A DNA stretch of 58,385 bases from an uncultured Oscillospiraceae bacterium. GTDB taxonomy: Bacteria > Bacillota > Clostridia > Oscillospirales > Oscillospiraceae. Shown one piece after another: positions 41,681 through 51,547 of this stretch (the stretch's first letter is position 1; each line of letters begins with the position of its first letter). A model generated the notes under the pieces. That model was not told the origin of the DNA. It saw only the letters and a list, made by a program, of their open reading frames with translations, and did no database searches. The position numbers and the translations under genes were made by a program. Where the stretch lies: assembly GCA_934553255.1 (NCBI GenBank), contig CAKTEZ010000006.1, positions 1-58,385 on the forward strand, in the 5' to 3' direction.

Positions 41681-42685
41681 ATGAAGCTTTATAATGTCGG
41701 CATCCTCGGCGCGACGGGCGCCGTCGGGCAGGAAATGATGAAGATCCTTTTGGAGCGCGGCTTCCCCGTCGGCGAGCTGCGTCCCATCGCCTCCGCGCGC
41801 AGCGCGGGCAGCGAGATCGACTTCGGCGGCAGGAAATGCAAAATCGTCGAAGCCTCGGACGACGCCTTCGATGGTCTTGACATCGTTCTCGGCGCCGCCG
41901 AGAACGACATTGCCGAACGCTTCGCCCCCGCCATCGTCAAGGCGGGCGCGGTGTTCGTGGACAATTCCAGCGCATTCCGTCTTGACCCCAAGGTGCCGCT
42001 GGTCATCCCCGAGATCAACCCCGAGGATGTGAAGTGGCACAGCGGCATCATCGCCAACCCCAACTGCACGACCATCGTCACCCTTGTCGCCATCAACGCG
42101 CTGGCGAAGGAAAGCCCCATCGAGACCATCATCGCCAGTTCCTATCAGGCGGTCTCCGGCGCGGGCAAGAACGGCATCGACGAGCTGCATAACGAGGTCG
42201 CGGCGCTTGCCGAGGGCAAGCCCGTCGAGCCGAAGGTATTCCAGTACCAGATCGCCTACAATGTCATTCCCCAAATCGGCGGCGAGGCCTACATGGGCTA
42301 CACGAGCGAGGAAATGAAGATGCAGAATGAGGGCCGCAAGATCCTGCACCTGCCGGAGATGAAGGTCAGCTGCACCTGCGTTCGCGTCCCCGTCGTCCGC
42401 AGCCATTCCGTCTCCGTCGTGCTTCGCACGAAGGAGAAGATCAGCGTCGAGCGCGCCCGCGAGCTGATCGCCGCCGCCCCGGGCTGCCGCCTCACCGACG
42501 ACCTTGCAAGCAAGGTCTATCCCATGCCGCTCGACACGAGCGACCAGGACCTCGTCTATGTCGGCCGCATCCGCGACGACCTCACCGACGAGCGCGGGCT
42601 GAACCTCTGGTGCTGCGGCGACCAGGTCCGCAAGGGCGCGGCGACCAACACCGTGCAGATCGCGGAGCTGCTGCTGGAAAAGTGA
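41681..42685 (+). CDS. asd: aspartate-semialdehyde dehydrogenase
   Basis: This is a 334-residue protein. The NADP motif is GILGATGAVGQEMM. The catalytic Cys is in IANPNCTT (about 126), and SYQAVSGAGKNG and the His in VPVVRSHS-type segment follow. It uses NADPH to reduce aspartyl phosphate, the branch point to lysine, threonine and methionine. It is the last gene of the hom operon and is followed by a very long hairpin. Confidence 0.95.
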   Translation: MKLYNVGILGATGAVGQEMMKILLERGFPVGELRPIASARSAGSEIDFGGRKCKIVEASDDAFDGLDIVLGAAENDIAERFAPAIVKAGAVFVDNSSAFRLDPKVPLVIPEINPEDVKWHSGIIANPNCTTIVTLVAINALAKESPIETIIASSYQAVSGAGKNGIDELHNEVAALAEGKPVEPKVFQYQIAYNVIPQIGGEAYMGYTSEEMKMQNEGRKILHLPEMKVSCTCVRVPVVRSHSVSVVLRTKEKISVERARELIAAAPGCRLTDDLASKVYPMPLDTSDQDLVYVGRIRDDLTDERGLNLWCCGDQVRKGAATNTVQIAELLLEK

Positions 42686-42711
42686 GCCGCCCCGCCGCTC
42701 GAACCTCAAAA

Positions 42712-42766
42712 GCGTCAAATGCAAAAGGCTTTCCGCCTGCGGCGGAAAGCCTTTTGCATTTGACGC
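42712..42766. terminator. 55-bp perfect palindrome, bidirectional terminator
   Basis: Two 26-base arms are exactly complementary around a TGC loop. The inner part (A-rich GCAAAAGG, stem, TTTTGC) is an ordinary terminator. The outer ten bases (GCGTCAAATG/CATTTGACGC) extend it without any mismatch and contain the -35 of the next gene. Confidence 0.75.
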
Positions 42767-42788
42767 GGAGGAAAAAGCATGGTATCGT
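42760..42788 (+). promoter_or_regulatory. promoter of the GTPase-NYN fusion gene
   Basis: TTGACG (42760-42765, inside the right arm of the palindrome), 17 bases, TATCGT (42783-42788). Confidence 0.5.
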
Positions 42789-42841
42789 AAGGGAAAGAAT
42801 TTTGATGCGCCGCAGCGCGGCGCTTTTTCCGAGGAAATGCC

Positions 42842-45454
42842 ATGAAGAAGCTTGTTATCGGGATACTGGCCCATGTGGACGCGGGGAAGACCACGCTCTC
42901 CGAGGGGCTTTTATACGCCGCGGGCGCGCTGCGCTCGCTCGGCCGCGTCGACCACGGCGACGCCTTTCTGGACACCGAGGCGCTCGAGCGCGAGCGCGGC
43001 ATCACCATCTTCTCCAAGCAGGCGGTCCTGGACTGCGGCGGCACGCACATCACGCTGCTCGACACGCCCGGCCACATCGATTTTTCCGCCGAGGCGGAGC
43101 GGACCCTGCGCGTACTCGACTACGCTGTGCTGGTCATCAGCGGCACGGACGGCGTGCAGGGCCACACGCGCACGCTCTGGCGGCTGCTGGAGCGCTATGG
43201 CGTGCCGACCTTCGTTTTCGTCAACAAGATGGACCTCGCGGGCGCGGACCGCGAAGCGCTGCTCGCCTCGCTCCGGCAGGGGCTGGGCGCGTGCATTGAC
43301 TTCGGCGCAGAGCCGTGCGAGCGCGACGAACATGCCGCGCTCACGGACGAGGCGGCGCTGGAGGAGCTTTTAGAGCGCGGCGCGCTCTCGGACGACACGC
43401 TTGCCGCGCTGATCCGCGCGCGCAGAATTTTCCCCTGCCGCTTCGGCTCCGCTCTCAAAAACGAGGGCGTGGCGGAGTTTTTGCAGCTGCTCGTGCGCTT
43501 CACGCGCCAGCCGGACTATGGCGCGGCGTTCGGCGCGCGGGTCTTTAAGATCACGCGCGACGCGCAGGGTACGCGGCTGACGCACCTGAAGGTCACGGGC
43601 GGGACGCTGCGGGCAAAAACACAGCTCCCCTGCGGCAAGGCCGACCAGCTTCGCCTCTATTCCGGCGCAAAATTCCGTCCGCTCGACGCGGCGGGCGCGG
43701 GCGAGGTCGTGGCCGTGACGGGGCTGGAGGGGACGCGCCCCGGGCAGGGGCTTGGCTTCGAGCCGGACGGCGAGAGTCCGGTGCTGCAAAGCGTCCTCAC
43801 CTACCGCATTCTTCTGCCCGACGGCACGGACATACATACGGCGCTGCCGAAGCTGCGCGAGCTGGAGGACGAGGATCCCATGCTCCACATCGTCTGGGAG
43901 GAGCGCAGCGGCGAGCTGCACGCCGAGCTGATGGGCGAGGTGCAGCTGGAGGTCCTGCAGCGGCTCATCGCCGACCGCTTCGGATTGTCCGTCGCCTTCG
44001 GCGAGGGCAGCATCGTCTACAAGGAGACCATTGCGGGCGCCGTCGAGGGCGTGGGGCATTTTGAGCCGCTGCGCCACTATGCCGAGGTACACCTGCTGCT
44101 TGAGCCTGCCCCGCGCGGGAGCGGCGTGCAGCTTGCCTCCGCCTGTCCGACGGACGCGCTGGACCTCAACTGGCAGCGGCTCATTCTCACGCATCTTGCC
44201 GAGCGCGAGCATCCGGGCGTGCTGACCGGCAGCGCGCTGACCGATGTAAAAATAACGCTGCTCGCGGGGCGCGCGCACCTCAAGCACACCGAGGGCGGCG
44301 ACTTTCGGCAGGCGACCTACCGCGCCGTGCGGCAAGGACTGATGCAGGCTGAGAGCGTTCTGCTCGAGCCTTATTACGATTTCCGTCTGGAGCTGCCGTC
44401 GGAATGCGTGGGCCGCGCGATGACCGACCTTGCCGCCATGGGCGGCGAAGCGGACGCGCCGGAGGCCGCCGGTGAGGAGACCGTACTCACCGGCTTCGCG
44501 CCCGTCGCGGGGCTTCGCGGCTACGCGCGCGAGGTCGCCGCCTATACCCGCGGGCGCGGGCGTCTGAGCTGTGTGCTGCGCGGCTATGAGCCGTGCGCGA
44601 ACGCCGACGCGGTCATCGCCGCCGTCGGCTACGCCCCCGAGCGCGACGCGGAGAACCCCACCGGCTCGGTGTTCTGCGAGCATGGCGCGGGCGTCTACAT
44701 CCCGTGGGACGAGGTCAAGACCCGCGCGCACATCCCCTGCATTTTGCAGGAGCGTCCCGCCGAAGCGGTCGAGTCCGCGCCGTCCCCGCGCCGCCGCGCC
44801 GCCGATGCCGCCGCGGAGGACAGAGAGCTGCAGGCCATCTTTGAGAACACCTACGGCAAGGTGGAGTGCCGCGCCTTCGAGCCGCAGCGCGCCCCTGCGC
44901 GCCACGCGCTCGACGAAGTGCGCTACAGCATGATAAATCAAAGGAGCGGGCCGGAATATCTGCTCGTGGACGGCTACAACATCATCTTCGCGTGGAACGA
45001 CCTGAAAAAGCTTGCCGCGCAGGACATCGCCGCCGCGCGCGAGGCGCTCGCCGACATTCTTGCCAACTACCGCGGCTGGCGCAATTGCGAGATTCTTCTC
45101 GTCTTTGACGCCTACAAGGTCAAGGGCAACCCCGGCTCGGTGGAGAAGAAGAACGGCATTTACATCATCTACACCAAGGAGGCGCAGACCGCCGACAGCT
45201 ACATCGAGCGCGCGACCTACGACCTCGGCAAAGACCACCGCGTCCGCGTGGCGACCTCGGACAATTTAGAGCAGGTCATCATTCTCGGCCACGGCGCGCT
45301 GCGGATCTCCGCCCGTGCATTCGAGGAGGAGGTCGCCGAGGCCGAGGGACAGATCGCAGACCTCATCGAGCGCTGGAATGTGCGCGATTTCGAGCTGCGC
45401 CGCGTCCGCACGACCGCGACCATTCAGAAGAAAAAACAGACGGAGGGTCCATGA
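42842..45454 (+). CDS. TetM-like ribosomal GTPase fused to a YacP/Rae1-like NYN endoribonuclease domain
   Basis: This is an 870-residue protein. Residues 1-696 align with ribosomal-protection translation factors: G1 AHVDAGKTTLSEGLL, G2 ERERGITIF, G3 DTPGHIDF, G4 NKMD, then EF-G-like domains II-V and a terminal LDEVRYSM that matches the end of TetM-type proteins (DKVRYMF). Residues 697-870 are a full YacP/Rae1 NYN domain: VDGYNIIFAW with Asp710, VFDAY with Asp756, QTADSYIERA with Asp785, ATSDNLEQ with Asp807. Rae1 cleaves mRNA in the ribosomal A site in Bacillus. The tetracycline-contacting loop of TetM (YSPVSTPADF) is replaced by HLKHTEGGDF, so antibiotic resistance is not the likely role. 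GAGGAAA precedes the ATG. Confidence 0.85.
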   Translation: MKKLVIGILAHVDAGKTTLSEGLLYAAGALRSLGRVDHGDAFLDTEALERERGITIFSKQAVLDCGGTHITLLDTPGHIDFSAEAERTLRVLDYAVLVISGTDGVQGHTRTLWRLLERYGVPTFVFVNKMDLAGADREALLASLRQGLGACIDFGAEPCERDEHAALTDEAALEELLERGALSDDTLAALIRARRIFPCRFGSALKNEGVAEFLQLLVRFTRQPDYGAAFGARVFKITRDAQGTRLTHLKVTGGTLRAKTQLPCGKADQLRLYSGAKFRPLDAAGAGEVVAVTGLEGTRPGQGLGFEPDGESPVLQSVLTYRILLPDGTDIHTALPKLRELEDEDPMLHIVWEERSGELHAELMGEVQLEVLQRLIADRFGLSVAFGEGSIVYKETIAGAVEGVGHFEPLRHYAEVHLLLEPAPRGSGVQLASACPTDALDLNWQRLILTHLAEREHPGVLTGSALTDVKITLLAGRAHLKHTEGGDFRQATYRAVRQGLMQAESVLLEPYYDFRLELPSECVGRAMTDLAAMGGEADAPEAAGEETVLTGFAPVAGLRGYAREVAAYTRGRGRLSCVLRGYEPCANADAVIAAVGYAPERDAENPTGSVFCEHGAGVYIPWDEVKTRAHIPCILQERPAEAVESAPSPRRRAADAAAEDRELQAIFENTYGKVECRAFEPQRAPARHALDEVRYSMINQRSGPEYLLVDGYNIIFAWNDLKKLAAQDIAAAREALADILANYRGWRNCEILLVFDAYKVKGNPGSVEKKNGIYIIYTKEAQTADSYIERATYDLGKDHRVRVATSDNLEQVIILGHGALRISARAFEEEVAEAEGQIADLIERWNVRDFELRRVRTTATIQKKKQTEGP

Positions 45455-45477
45455 CGACCCACCGTCTGCTTCTCTTT
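45431..45477. terminator. bidirectional terminator overlapping the fusion-gene stop
   Basis: CAGACGG...CCGTCTG (7 bp) and GGGTC...GACCC (5 bp) stack across one mismatch around a CATGAC loop, flanked by six A and by CTTCTCTTTTT. It serves the convergent fusion gene and rlmD and includes the fusion-gene stop codon. Confidence 0.65.
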
Positions 45478-45483
45478 TTGTCC

Positions 45484-46836
45484 CTACGCTTCCTCCGTCC
45501 GCACAAGGAGCGTGACCGTCTCGATATGGTCGGCGCGGGGGAACAGGTCCACCGCGCAGGCGCGCGCCGCGCGGTAGCCGAGGGCGGCGAAGCGCTTTAT
45601 GTCGCGCGCCATGGTCGCGCTGTCGCAGGAAACATACACCACGCGCTCCGGCTGCATCTGCGCGATGCTCGCCACCACATCCTCCGCAAGCCCCTTGCGC
45701 GGGGGATCGACGGTGATGACATCGGGCCGCAGGCTTTCGCGTGCAAGCTTTGCCACCACATCGGAAGCGTCGCCGCAGAAAAACTCAACATTTTTCACGC
45801 CGCTGCGCGCGGCGTTTTCCCGCGCGTCGGCAACGGCCTCCGGCACGATCTCCGCGCCGAGGACGCGCCGCGCGCGGTCCGCGAGTGCGAGCGTAATGGT
45901 CCCCGCGCCGCAGTAGAGGTCCAGCACCGTCTCCTCCCCCGTCAGCTGCGCGAACTCGATGGCCTTGGCGTAGAGCCGCTCGGCCTGCTCGTGGTTGACC
46001 TGATAGAAGGACGGCACGCTCAGGCGGAACGACTTGCCGCAGAGCGTATCCTCCAATCGGTCGGCGCCCCAGAGCGTGCGGTAGCGCTCGCCGAGAATGA
46101 CATTGCTCCGCCGCGTGTTCTCTCCAAGGACGACGCCGACCGCCTTCGGACAGGCGCGGCGCAGCCGCTCGACCAGCTCCCCCTCGTGCGGGAGCTTTTT
46201 CCCGTTCACGAGCAGGCAGATCAGGCACTCGCCCCTCGTGTTCGAGCGGACATAAACATGGCGCACAAGACCGCGCCCCGTTTTCTCGTCGTAGCCCGCC
46301 ACGCGGAGGTCCTTCATGTACTGCCGCACGGCGTCCGCCGCCGCGTCTGCCTCCGGCTTCACCAGCAGGCACGCCCGCGTATCGATGACCTCGTGCGTCC
46401 GGCCGCGGTAGAACCCCACTCTGCCGTCCGGCGAGACGGGGTACTGCGCCTTGTTGCGGTAGCGCAGCGTTTCCGCCGCGCCGAGGATCTCCTCGACCTC
46501 AACGCCGCTCCCGCCGAGGCGGACAAGGTTGTCCTGCACGCGCTGCCGCTTGAGGGCAAGCTCCCCGGCGTAGTCCACATGTCGGTAGGTGCAGCCGCCG
46601 CAGCGCGGGAAATACGGACAGTCCGGCACGATGCGGTGCGGTGAGGGTTCAAGCACCGCAAGCACCTTGGCGAAGGCCGCCGACTTCAAGACCTTCAGGA
46701 TAAGGACGCGGCACACCTCACCGCGCAGGGCGTTCTGCACGAAGACAACAAAGCCGTCGATCCGAGCGACGCCCGCGCCCTCGCCCGAATAGCCCTCGAT
46801 GGTGACGGTGTATTCCTGATTTTTGATAAGCGCCAT
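45484..46836 (-). CDS. rlmD: 23S rRNA (uracil-5-)-methyltransferase, RlmD/RumA family
   Basis: This is a 450-residue protein. The N-terminal TRAM domain (about 1-60) is followed by an Fe-S Cys cluster (CPYFPRCGGCTY), the SAM motif DLYCGAGTITL, DPPRKGL and the catalytic Cys in YVSCDSATMARD. It transfers methyl to C5 of a uridine in 23S rRNA. The family also contains RlmCD and TrmFO-unrelated tRNA enzymes, so exact target uridines are uncertain. Confidence 0.88.
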   Translation of the reverse strand: MALIKNQEYTVTIEGYSGEGAGVARIDGFVVFVQNALRGEVCRVLILKVLKSAAFAKVLAVLEPSPHRIVPDCPYFPRCGGCTYRHVDYAGELALKRQRVQDNLVRLGGSGVEVEEILGAAETLRYRNKAQYPVSPDGRVGFYRGRTHEVIDTRACLLVKPEADAAADAVRQYMKDLRVAGYDEKTGRGLVRHVYVRSNTRGECLICLLVNGKKLPHEGELVERLRRACPKAVGVVLGENTRRSNVILGERYRTLWGADRLEDTLCGKSFRLSVPSFYQVNHEQAERLYAKAIEFAQLTGEETVLDLYCGAGTITLALADRARRVLGAEIVPEAVADARENAARSGVKNVEFFCGDASDVVAKLARESLRPDVITVDPPRKGLAEDVVASIAQMQPERVVYVSCDSATMARDIKRFAALGYRAARACAVDLFPRADHIETVTLLVRTEEA

Positions 46837-46848
46837 AGCGTTTCTCCG

Positions 46849-46877
46849 AAAAAGGGCGTGGGAGCGCCGCGCCCTTT
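46849..46877 (-). terminator. terminator of the beta-CASP hydrolase gene
   Basis: On the minus strand an 8-bp AAAGGGCG/CGCCCTTT stem with an 11-base loop is followed by TTC. It lies just upstream of rlmD. Confidence 0.5.
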
Positions 46878-46886
46878 CCTTCTATT

Positions 46887-48479
46887 TTATTGGAAGCGGT
46901 CGATGAGCGCGGTGATCTGTCCGGTAAAGGCGGCGATCTCCTTGTTCGAGCGGCCCTTGAAGCGGCGGATGAGCTCAAGCAGCGCCTCGCCCGCGGCGAG
47001 CAGCTTGCCGTAGAGGTTGTCCGCGCGGCTGGCCTGCATCGTGCGCTTGCGCTCGGAGATGTAGCCCTCGCTGAGCATCACGCCGGCGGCGAGGTCGTAG
47101 CTCTCGGTGAACTTCGCCGCGTGAGCGGAGAAGCCGAGGGAGCACAGCTCGTCCGCGAACGCGGGCGCCACGTCCGCGTCGCCGTGGACGACAAAGACGT
47201 GCGCGGGCTTCGGATCGAACGCCTTGATCCACTCGATCAGATGGTCGTGGTCGGCGTGGGAGGAAAGGCCCTGGAAATTCACGACCTTCGCCTTGACGGC
47301 GATCTCCTCGCCGAATAGCTTCACGCTCTCCGCGCCGTCGAGCAGCTTGCGGCCCAGCGTGCCGGGCGACTGGAAGCCGACGAACACCACCGCGCTGTTC
47401 GCGCGCCAGAGGTTGTGCTTGAGGTGGTGGCGGATGCGGCCCGCGTCGCACATACCGGAGGCGGAAATGATGATCTTGGGTGTTTTGTCGAGGTTGAGCA
47501 TTCTGGATTCCTCGGTCGTCTCGACCAAATGCAGGTTCGGGAACGAGAACATGTGTGTGCCGTCCTTCACCAGCTCGAGCGCGGCCTCGTCCAAATAGCC
47601 GTGCAGGTCGCCGCAGAACACCGTGGTCGCCGCCTTGGCGAGCGGCGAGTCGATATAGACCGGGAAATCGGGCACGGACTTCACGAGCCCCTGATCCTTG
47701 ATCTCGCGGATGAAGTACAAAAGCTCCTGCGTGCGGCCCACGGCGAACGACGGGATGACGACGTTGCCGCCCTTGCCGAGCGTCTCGTCGATGATCTCCG
47801 CCAGCTCGTCGGTGTAGCTCCACACCTCGGTGTGGTTGCGGTCGCCGTAGGTGGACTCCATCACCACATAGTCCGCCTTCTTCAAAAGCTGCGGGTCGCG
47901 GATGATGGGCTGGTCGACATTGCCGATGTCGCCGGAGAAAACGATCGTCTTGTGCACGCCGCCCTCGTCAAGCTCGAGCGTGATGCTCGCGCTGCCGAGC
48001 AGGTGGCCCGCGTCGGTAAAGACTGCGCTCACGCCCTCGCACAGCTCGACGCTCTGGCCGTATTCGCAGACGGTGAGGAACTTAAAGACATTCATCGCGT
48101 CCTCGGTGGTATAGAGCGGCTCAACATAACCGCGCCCCGCGCGCTGACCCTTGCGGTTGCGGTACTCGGCGTCGCTCTCTTGAATATGAGCGGAGTCGAG
48201 CAGCATGATGCGCATGAGGTCGGCGGTCACACGGGTGGTCAGGATGCGGCCCGTGAAGCCGCGTTTGACCAGCAGCGGGATGCGGCCCGTGTGGTCGATG
48301 TGGGCATGGGTAACGAGCAGGATGTCGATGTCGCCGGGGTTGAAGGCGAACACGGAATTGTCCATCTCGTCGCGTCCCTGCTGTAATCCGCAGTCCACCA
48401 GAATACGCTTGCCGTTGATCTCCAGACAATGGCACGAGCCGGTCACACAGCGGTCCGCGCCGTAAAAGTGCAGTTCCAT
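46887..48479 (-). CDS. MBL-fold beta-CASP RNA-processing-type metallo-hydrolase
   Basis: This is a 530-residue protein. The metallo-beta-lactamase motif HAHIDHTGRIP is followed by DAGHLLGSASI, a beta-CASP insertion (KIIISASGMCDAGRIRHHL) and the distal SSHADHD. This set fits the YsnE/CPSF-type exonuclease-like family (KH-lacking Ysh1-like), typically RNA nucleases. The roughly 70-residue C-terminal tail is helical and not part of the catalytic core. RNA substrates are inferred. Confidence 0.85.
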   Translation of the reverse strand: MELHFYGADRCVTGSCHCLEINGKRILVDCGLQQGRDEMDNSVFAFNPGDIDILLVTHAHIDHTGRIPLLVKRGFTGRILTTRVTADLMRIMLLDSAHIQESDAEYRNRKGQRAGRGYVEPLYTTEDAMNVFKFLTVCEYGQSVELCEGVSAVFTDAGHLLGSASITLELDEGGVHKTIVFSGDIGNVDQPIIRDPQLLKKADYVVMESTYGDRNHTEVWSYTDELAEIIDETLGKGGNVVIPSFAVGRTQELLYFIREIKDQGLVKSVPDFPVYIDSPLAKAATTVFCGDLHGYLDEAALELVKDGTHMFSFPNLHLVETTEESRMLNLDKTPKIIISASGMCDAGRIRHHLKHNLWRANSAVVFVGFQSPGTLGRKLLDGAESVKLFGEEIAVKAKVVNFQGLSSHADHDHLIEWIKAFDPKPAHVFVVHGDADVAPAFADELCSLGFSAHAAKFTESYDLAAGVMLSEGYISERKRTMQASRADNLYGKLLAAGEALLELIRRFKGRSNKEIAAFTGQITALIDRFQ

Positions 48480-48529
48480 CGCAAAGTCCTCCGATGCTTT
48501 CGGTGTCGGTTTTCGCTTTCGGTAAGCTT

Positions 48530-48558
48530 ATCTTAACACAAGCATCCCCCGCTTGCAA
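48530..48558 (-). promoter_or_regulatory. promoter of the beta-CASP hydrolase gene
   Basis: On the minus strand TTGCAA (48558-48553), 17 bases, TAAGAT (48535-48530). Confidence 0.5.
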
Positions 48559-48621
48559 GACGCGCAGCCCCCGCTTTGTCCGGAAATTTACGCCGCGTTC
48601 ACATTCCTCGCCATTTTTCCT

Positions 48622-48650
48622 TTGCATATCCCGCGTGGGCGTGCTATACT
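48622..48650 (+). promoter_or_regulatory. promoter of secA
   Basis: TTGCAT (48622-48627), 17 bases, TATACT (48645-48650), preceded by an extended-type TG (TGC). The leader is about 60 bases with GAAAGGAAG before the ATG. Confidence 0.65.
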
Positions 48651-48715
48651 ATAGGAGTATTTTTATGCTTTTTTGGCAAAAGTATTTCGATTTTCCGTGA
48701 AAGGAAGTTTTTGAT

Positions 48716-51448
48716 ATGGGACTGATGACCAAGCTGTTCGGCACCTACTCCGAGCGGGAGCTGAAGAGCATTTATCCGATCGTTGACAGGATCGAAGCGA
48801 TGGCGGACGAGTACCGCGCCCTGACGGACGAGGAGCTGCGCGCCAAAACGCCGGAATTCAAGGCGCGGCTTGCCAACGGCGAAACGCTCGACGACCTTCT
48901 GCCCGAGGCCTTTGCCACCGTGCGCGAGGCCGCGGGCCGCGTGCTGGGGCTTTACCCCTACCGCGTGCAGCTCATCGGCGGCATCGTACTCCATCAGGGA
49001 CGCATCGCCGAAATGAAGACCGGCGAGGGCAAGACTCTCGTCGCCACCCTGCCCGCCTACCTCAACGCCCTTACCGGAAACGGCGTCCACATCGTTACGG
49101 TGAACGACTACCTTGCCAAGCGCGACAGCGAGTGGATGGGCAAGGTCCACCGCTTCCTTGGCCTTTCCGTCGGTCTGATCGTCCACGACCTTTCGAGCGA
49201 GGAGCGCCGCGCCGCCTACGCCGCCGACATCACCTACGGTACGAACAACGAGATGGGCTTCGACTACCTGCGCGACAACATGGCGTTGTTCTCCTCCGAG
49301 CTGGTCCAGCGCGGACACGCCTTTGCCATCGTGGACGAGGTGGACTCCATCCTCATCGACGAGGCGCGCACGCCGCTCATCATCTCCGGCATCGGACAGA
49401 AGTCCACGGAGATGTACAGCCGCACCGAAGCGCTCGTCGCCCGCTTCCGCAAGAAGGTCATCGCGGAGACGGACGAAAAAGAGGAAGAGGATGTCAACAT
49501 CGACGCCGATTACATTGTGGACGAAAAGGCCAAGACCGCGACGCTCACCGCGCGCGGCATCGCCAAGGTCGAGCAGTATTTCGACATCGAGAACCTTTCC
49601 GACCCCGAAAACTCCACCATCGCCCACCATGTTAATCAGGCCATCAAGGCGCACGGCACGATGAAGCGCGACATCGACTATGTCGTGAAGGACGGCGAGG
49701 TCGTCATCGTCGATGAATTCACGGGCCGTCTGATGTTCGGCCGCCGCTACAGCGAGGGTCTGCATCAGGCCATTGAGGCCAAGGAGCATGTTACCGTCGC
49801 GCGCGAGAGCAAGACGCTTGCGACCATCACCTTCCAGAATTACTTCCGCCTTTACAAAAAGCTTTCCGGCATGACCGGTACGGCGCTGACCGAGGAAGAG
49901 GAATTCGGCACCATCTACAACCTCGACATCATCGAGATCCCGACCAACCGTCCCGTTGCCCGTATCGACGACCCCGATGTGGTGTACAAGACCGAAGCGG
50001 CGAAGTACCGCGCGGTCATCGAGCAGGTCAAGGCCTGCCACGCCAAGGGCCAGCCCGTTCTGGTCGGCACGGTGTCCATCGAAAAGAACGAAAAGCTCTC
50101 CTACCTTCTCTCGCGCGAGGGCATCAAGCACAATCTGCTCAACGCGAAGAACCACGAAAAGGAAGCCGAGATCGTCGCGCAGGCCGGTAAGTTCGGCGCG
50201 GTGACGGTCGCCACCAACATGGCGGGCCGCGGCACCGACATCATGCTCGGCGGCAACGCCGAGTACATGGCGAAGAACGACCTGCGGAAAGCCGGTCTTT
50301 CCGACGAGCTGATTGCCGAGGCGACCGGCTACGCCGAAACGGCCGACCCCAATATTCTCGACGCGCGCGCGACGTTCGCCGAGGCGCTCGCCAAGCACAA
50401 GGCAGAGATCGCGGGCGAAGCCGACCGCGTGCGCGAGGCGGGCGGTCTGTTCATCGTCGGCACGGAGCGCCACGACTCCCGCCGCATCGACAATCAGCTG
50501 CGCGGCCGCGCGGGCCGCCAGGGCGACCCCGGCGAAACGCGCTTCTACCTTTCGCTGGACGACGATCTGCTGCGTCTGTTCGGCGGCGAGCGCATCACAA
50601 ACCTGATGGAGCGGCTCAACCTCGACGAGGACACGCCCATTGAAAACAGGATGCTCTCGAAGTCCATCGAGAACGCGCAGACCAGCGTGGAGTCCCGCAA
50701 CTTCCAGTCGCGTAAATCCGTCCTTGAATACGACGATGTGATGAACAAGCAGCGCGAGATCATCTACGGCCAGCGCAAGCAGGTGCTTGACGGACGCAAC
50801 CTCAAGGACACCATCTTTGGCATGATCCGCACCGGCATTGCCAATCAGGTCACGCTGCACTCCGGCGAGCACGGCACGCTCGACGCGGACAGCGCGCGCG
50901 AGATGCTCGCCGCGCTGGAGGGTATGTACTTCCCGCGCGGCATGGTCACGGAGACGCCCGAGGCGCTCGCCGCCATGGGCGCGGACGAACTGACCGAGCT
51001 GTTCTTCAACGCCGCCGTCACCACCTACGAGCGCAAGGAGGAGGCGCTGACATCCCCCATCATGCGCGAGCTGGAGCGCGTGGTGCTGCTGCGCGTGGTG
51101 GACGAATACTGGATGGACCACATCGACGCCATGCAGGAGCTGCGTCAGGGCATCCGTCTGCGCGCCTACGCGCAGGTCGATCCCATCGTGGCCTACAAGA
51201 AAGAATCGCTTGAAATGTTCGAGGAGATGATCTCCGCCATTCAGGACGAGACCGTGCGCCGCATCTTCTCCGCCCGCATCAAGAGCGAGGAGGAGGTCAA
51301 GCGCGAGCGCGTGGCCGAGGGCATCGTCGCCACCACCGCGGGCGACGGCAGCGTAAAGAAGCAGCCGCGCAAGGTGCAGAAGATCGGCCGCAACGACCCC
51401 TGCCCCTGCGGAAGCGGAAAAAAGTATAAGCAGTGCTGCGGACGGTAA
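48716..51448 (+). CDS. secA: preprotein translocase ATPase SecA
   Basis: This is a 910-residue protein. DEAD motor motifs are visible: [51 protein letters not shown], and [10 protein letters not shown]. The C-terminus has the zinc-binding SEC-C motif [19 protein letters not shown]. Length and order are those of housekeeping SecA. It is monocistronic with its own promoter. The last 23 bases of the coding sequence plus the following 7 are duplicated about 120 bases downstream. Confidence 0.97.
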   Translation: MGLMTKLFGTYSERELKSIYPIVDRIEAMADEYRALTDEELRAKTPEFKARLANGETLDDLLPEAFATVREAAGRVLGLYPYRVQLIGGIVLHQGRIAEMKTGEGKTLVATLPAYLNALTGNGVHIVTVNDYLAKRDSEWMGKVHRFLGLSVGLIVHDLSSEERRAAYAADITYGTNNEMGFDYLRDNMALFSSELVQRGHAFAIVDEVDSILIDEARTPLIISGIGQKSTEMYSRTEALVARFRKKVIAETDEKEEEDVNIDADYIVDEKAKTATLTARGIAKVEQYFDIENLSDPENSTIAHHVNQAIKAHGTMKRDIDYVVKDGEVVIVDEFTGRLMFGRRYSEGLHQAIEAKEHVTVARESKTLATITFQNYFRLYKKLSGMTGTALTEEEEFGTIYNLDIIEIPTNRPVARIDDPDVVYKTEAAKYRAVIEQVKACHAKGQPVLVGTVSIEKNEKLSYLLSREGIKHNLLNAKNHEKEAEIVAQAGKFGAVTVATNMAGRGTDIMLGGNAEYMAKNDLRKAGLSDELIAEATGYAETADPNILDARATFAEALAKHKAEIAGEADRVREAGGLFIVGTERHDSRRIDNQLRGRAGRQGDPGETRFYLSLDDDLLRLFGGERITNLMERLNLDEDTPIENRMLSKSIENAQTSVESRNFQSRKSVLEYDDVMNKQREIIYGQRKQVLDGRNLKDTIFGMIRTGIANQVTLHSGEHGTLDADSAREMLAALEGMYFPRGMVTETPEALAAMGADELTELFFNAAVTTYERKEEALTSPIMRELERVVLLRVVDEYWMDHIDAMQELRQGIRLRAYAQVDPIVAYKKESLEMFEEMISAIQDETVRRIFSARIKSEEEVKRERVAEGIVATTAGDGSVKKQPRKVQKIGRNDPCPCGSGKKYKQCCGR

Positions 51449-51455
51449 CGGACGC
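51426..51455 (+). repeat. 30-bp direct repeat, copy 1 (secA 3' end)
   Basis: ATAAGCAGTGCTGCGGACGG plus the next 10 bases cover the last codons and stop of secA. An identical 30-mer starts at 51548. Confidence 0.85.
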
Positions 51456-51547
51456 AGACTGCTGATACATGGCATACGAGCGGTTGCCGCGCCAGCGGCG
51501 AGCGAGCTGCCATCCGCCCTTTTCCGTGCTGCACAGCAGCACGGAAA

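Noticed and set aside
42842..45454. Annotation as a tetracycline-resistance protein
   Set aside because: The drug-contacting loop is changed and a nuclease domain is fused; the resistance label is not supported.
48644..51475. 943-codon open frame on the minus strand across secA
   Set aside because: It is the antisense shadow of secA, low-complexity in Asp/Val/Arg/Leu, and without any recognisable motif or ribosome binding site.
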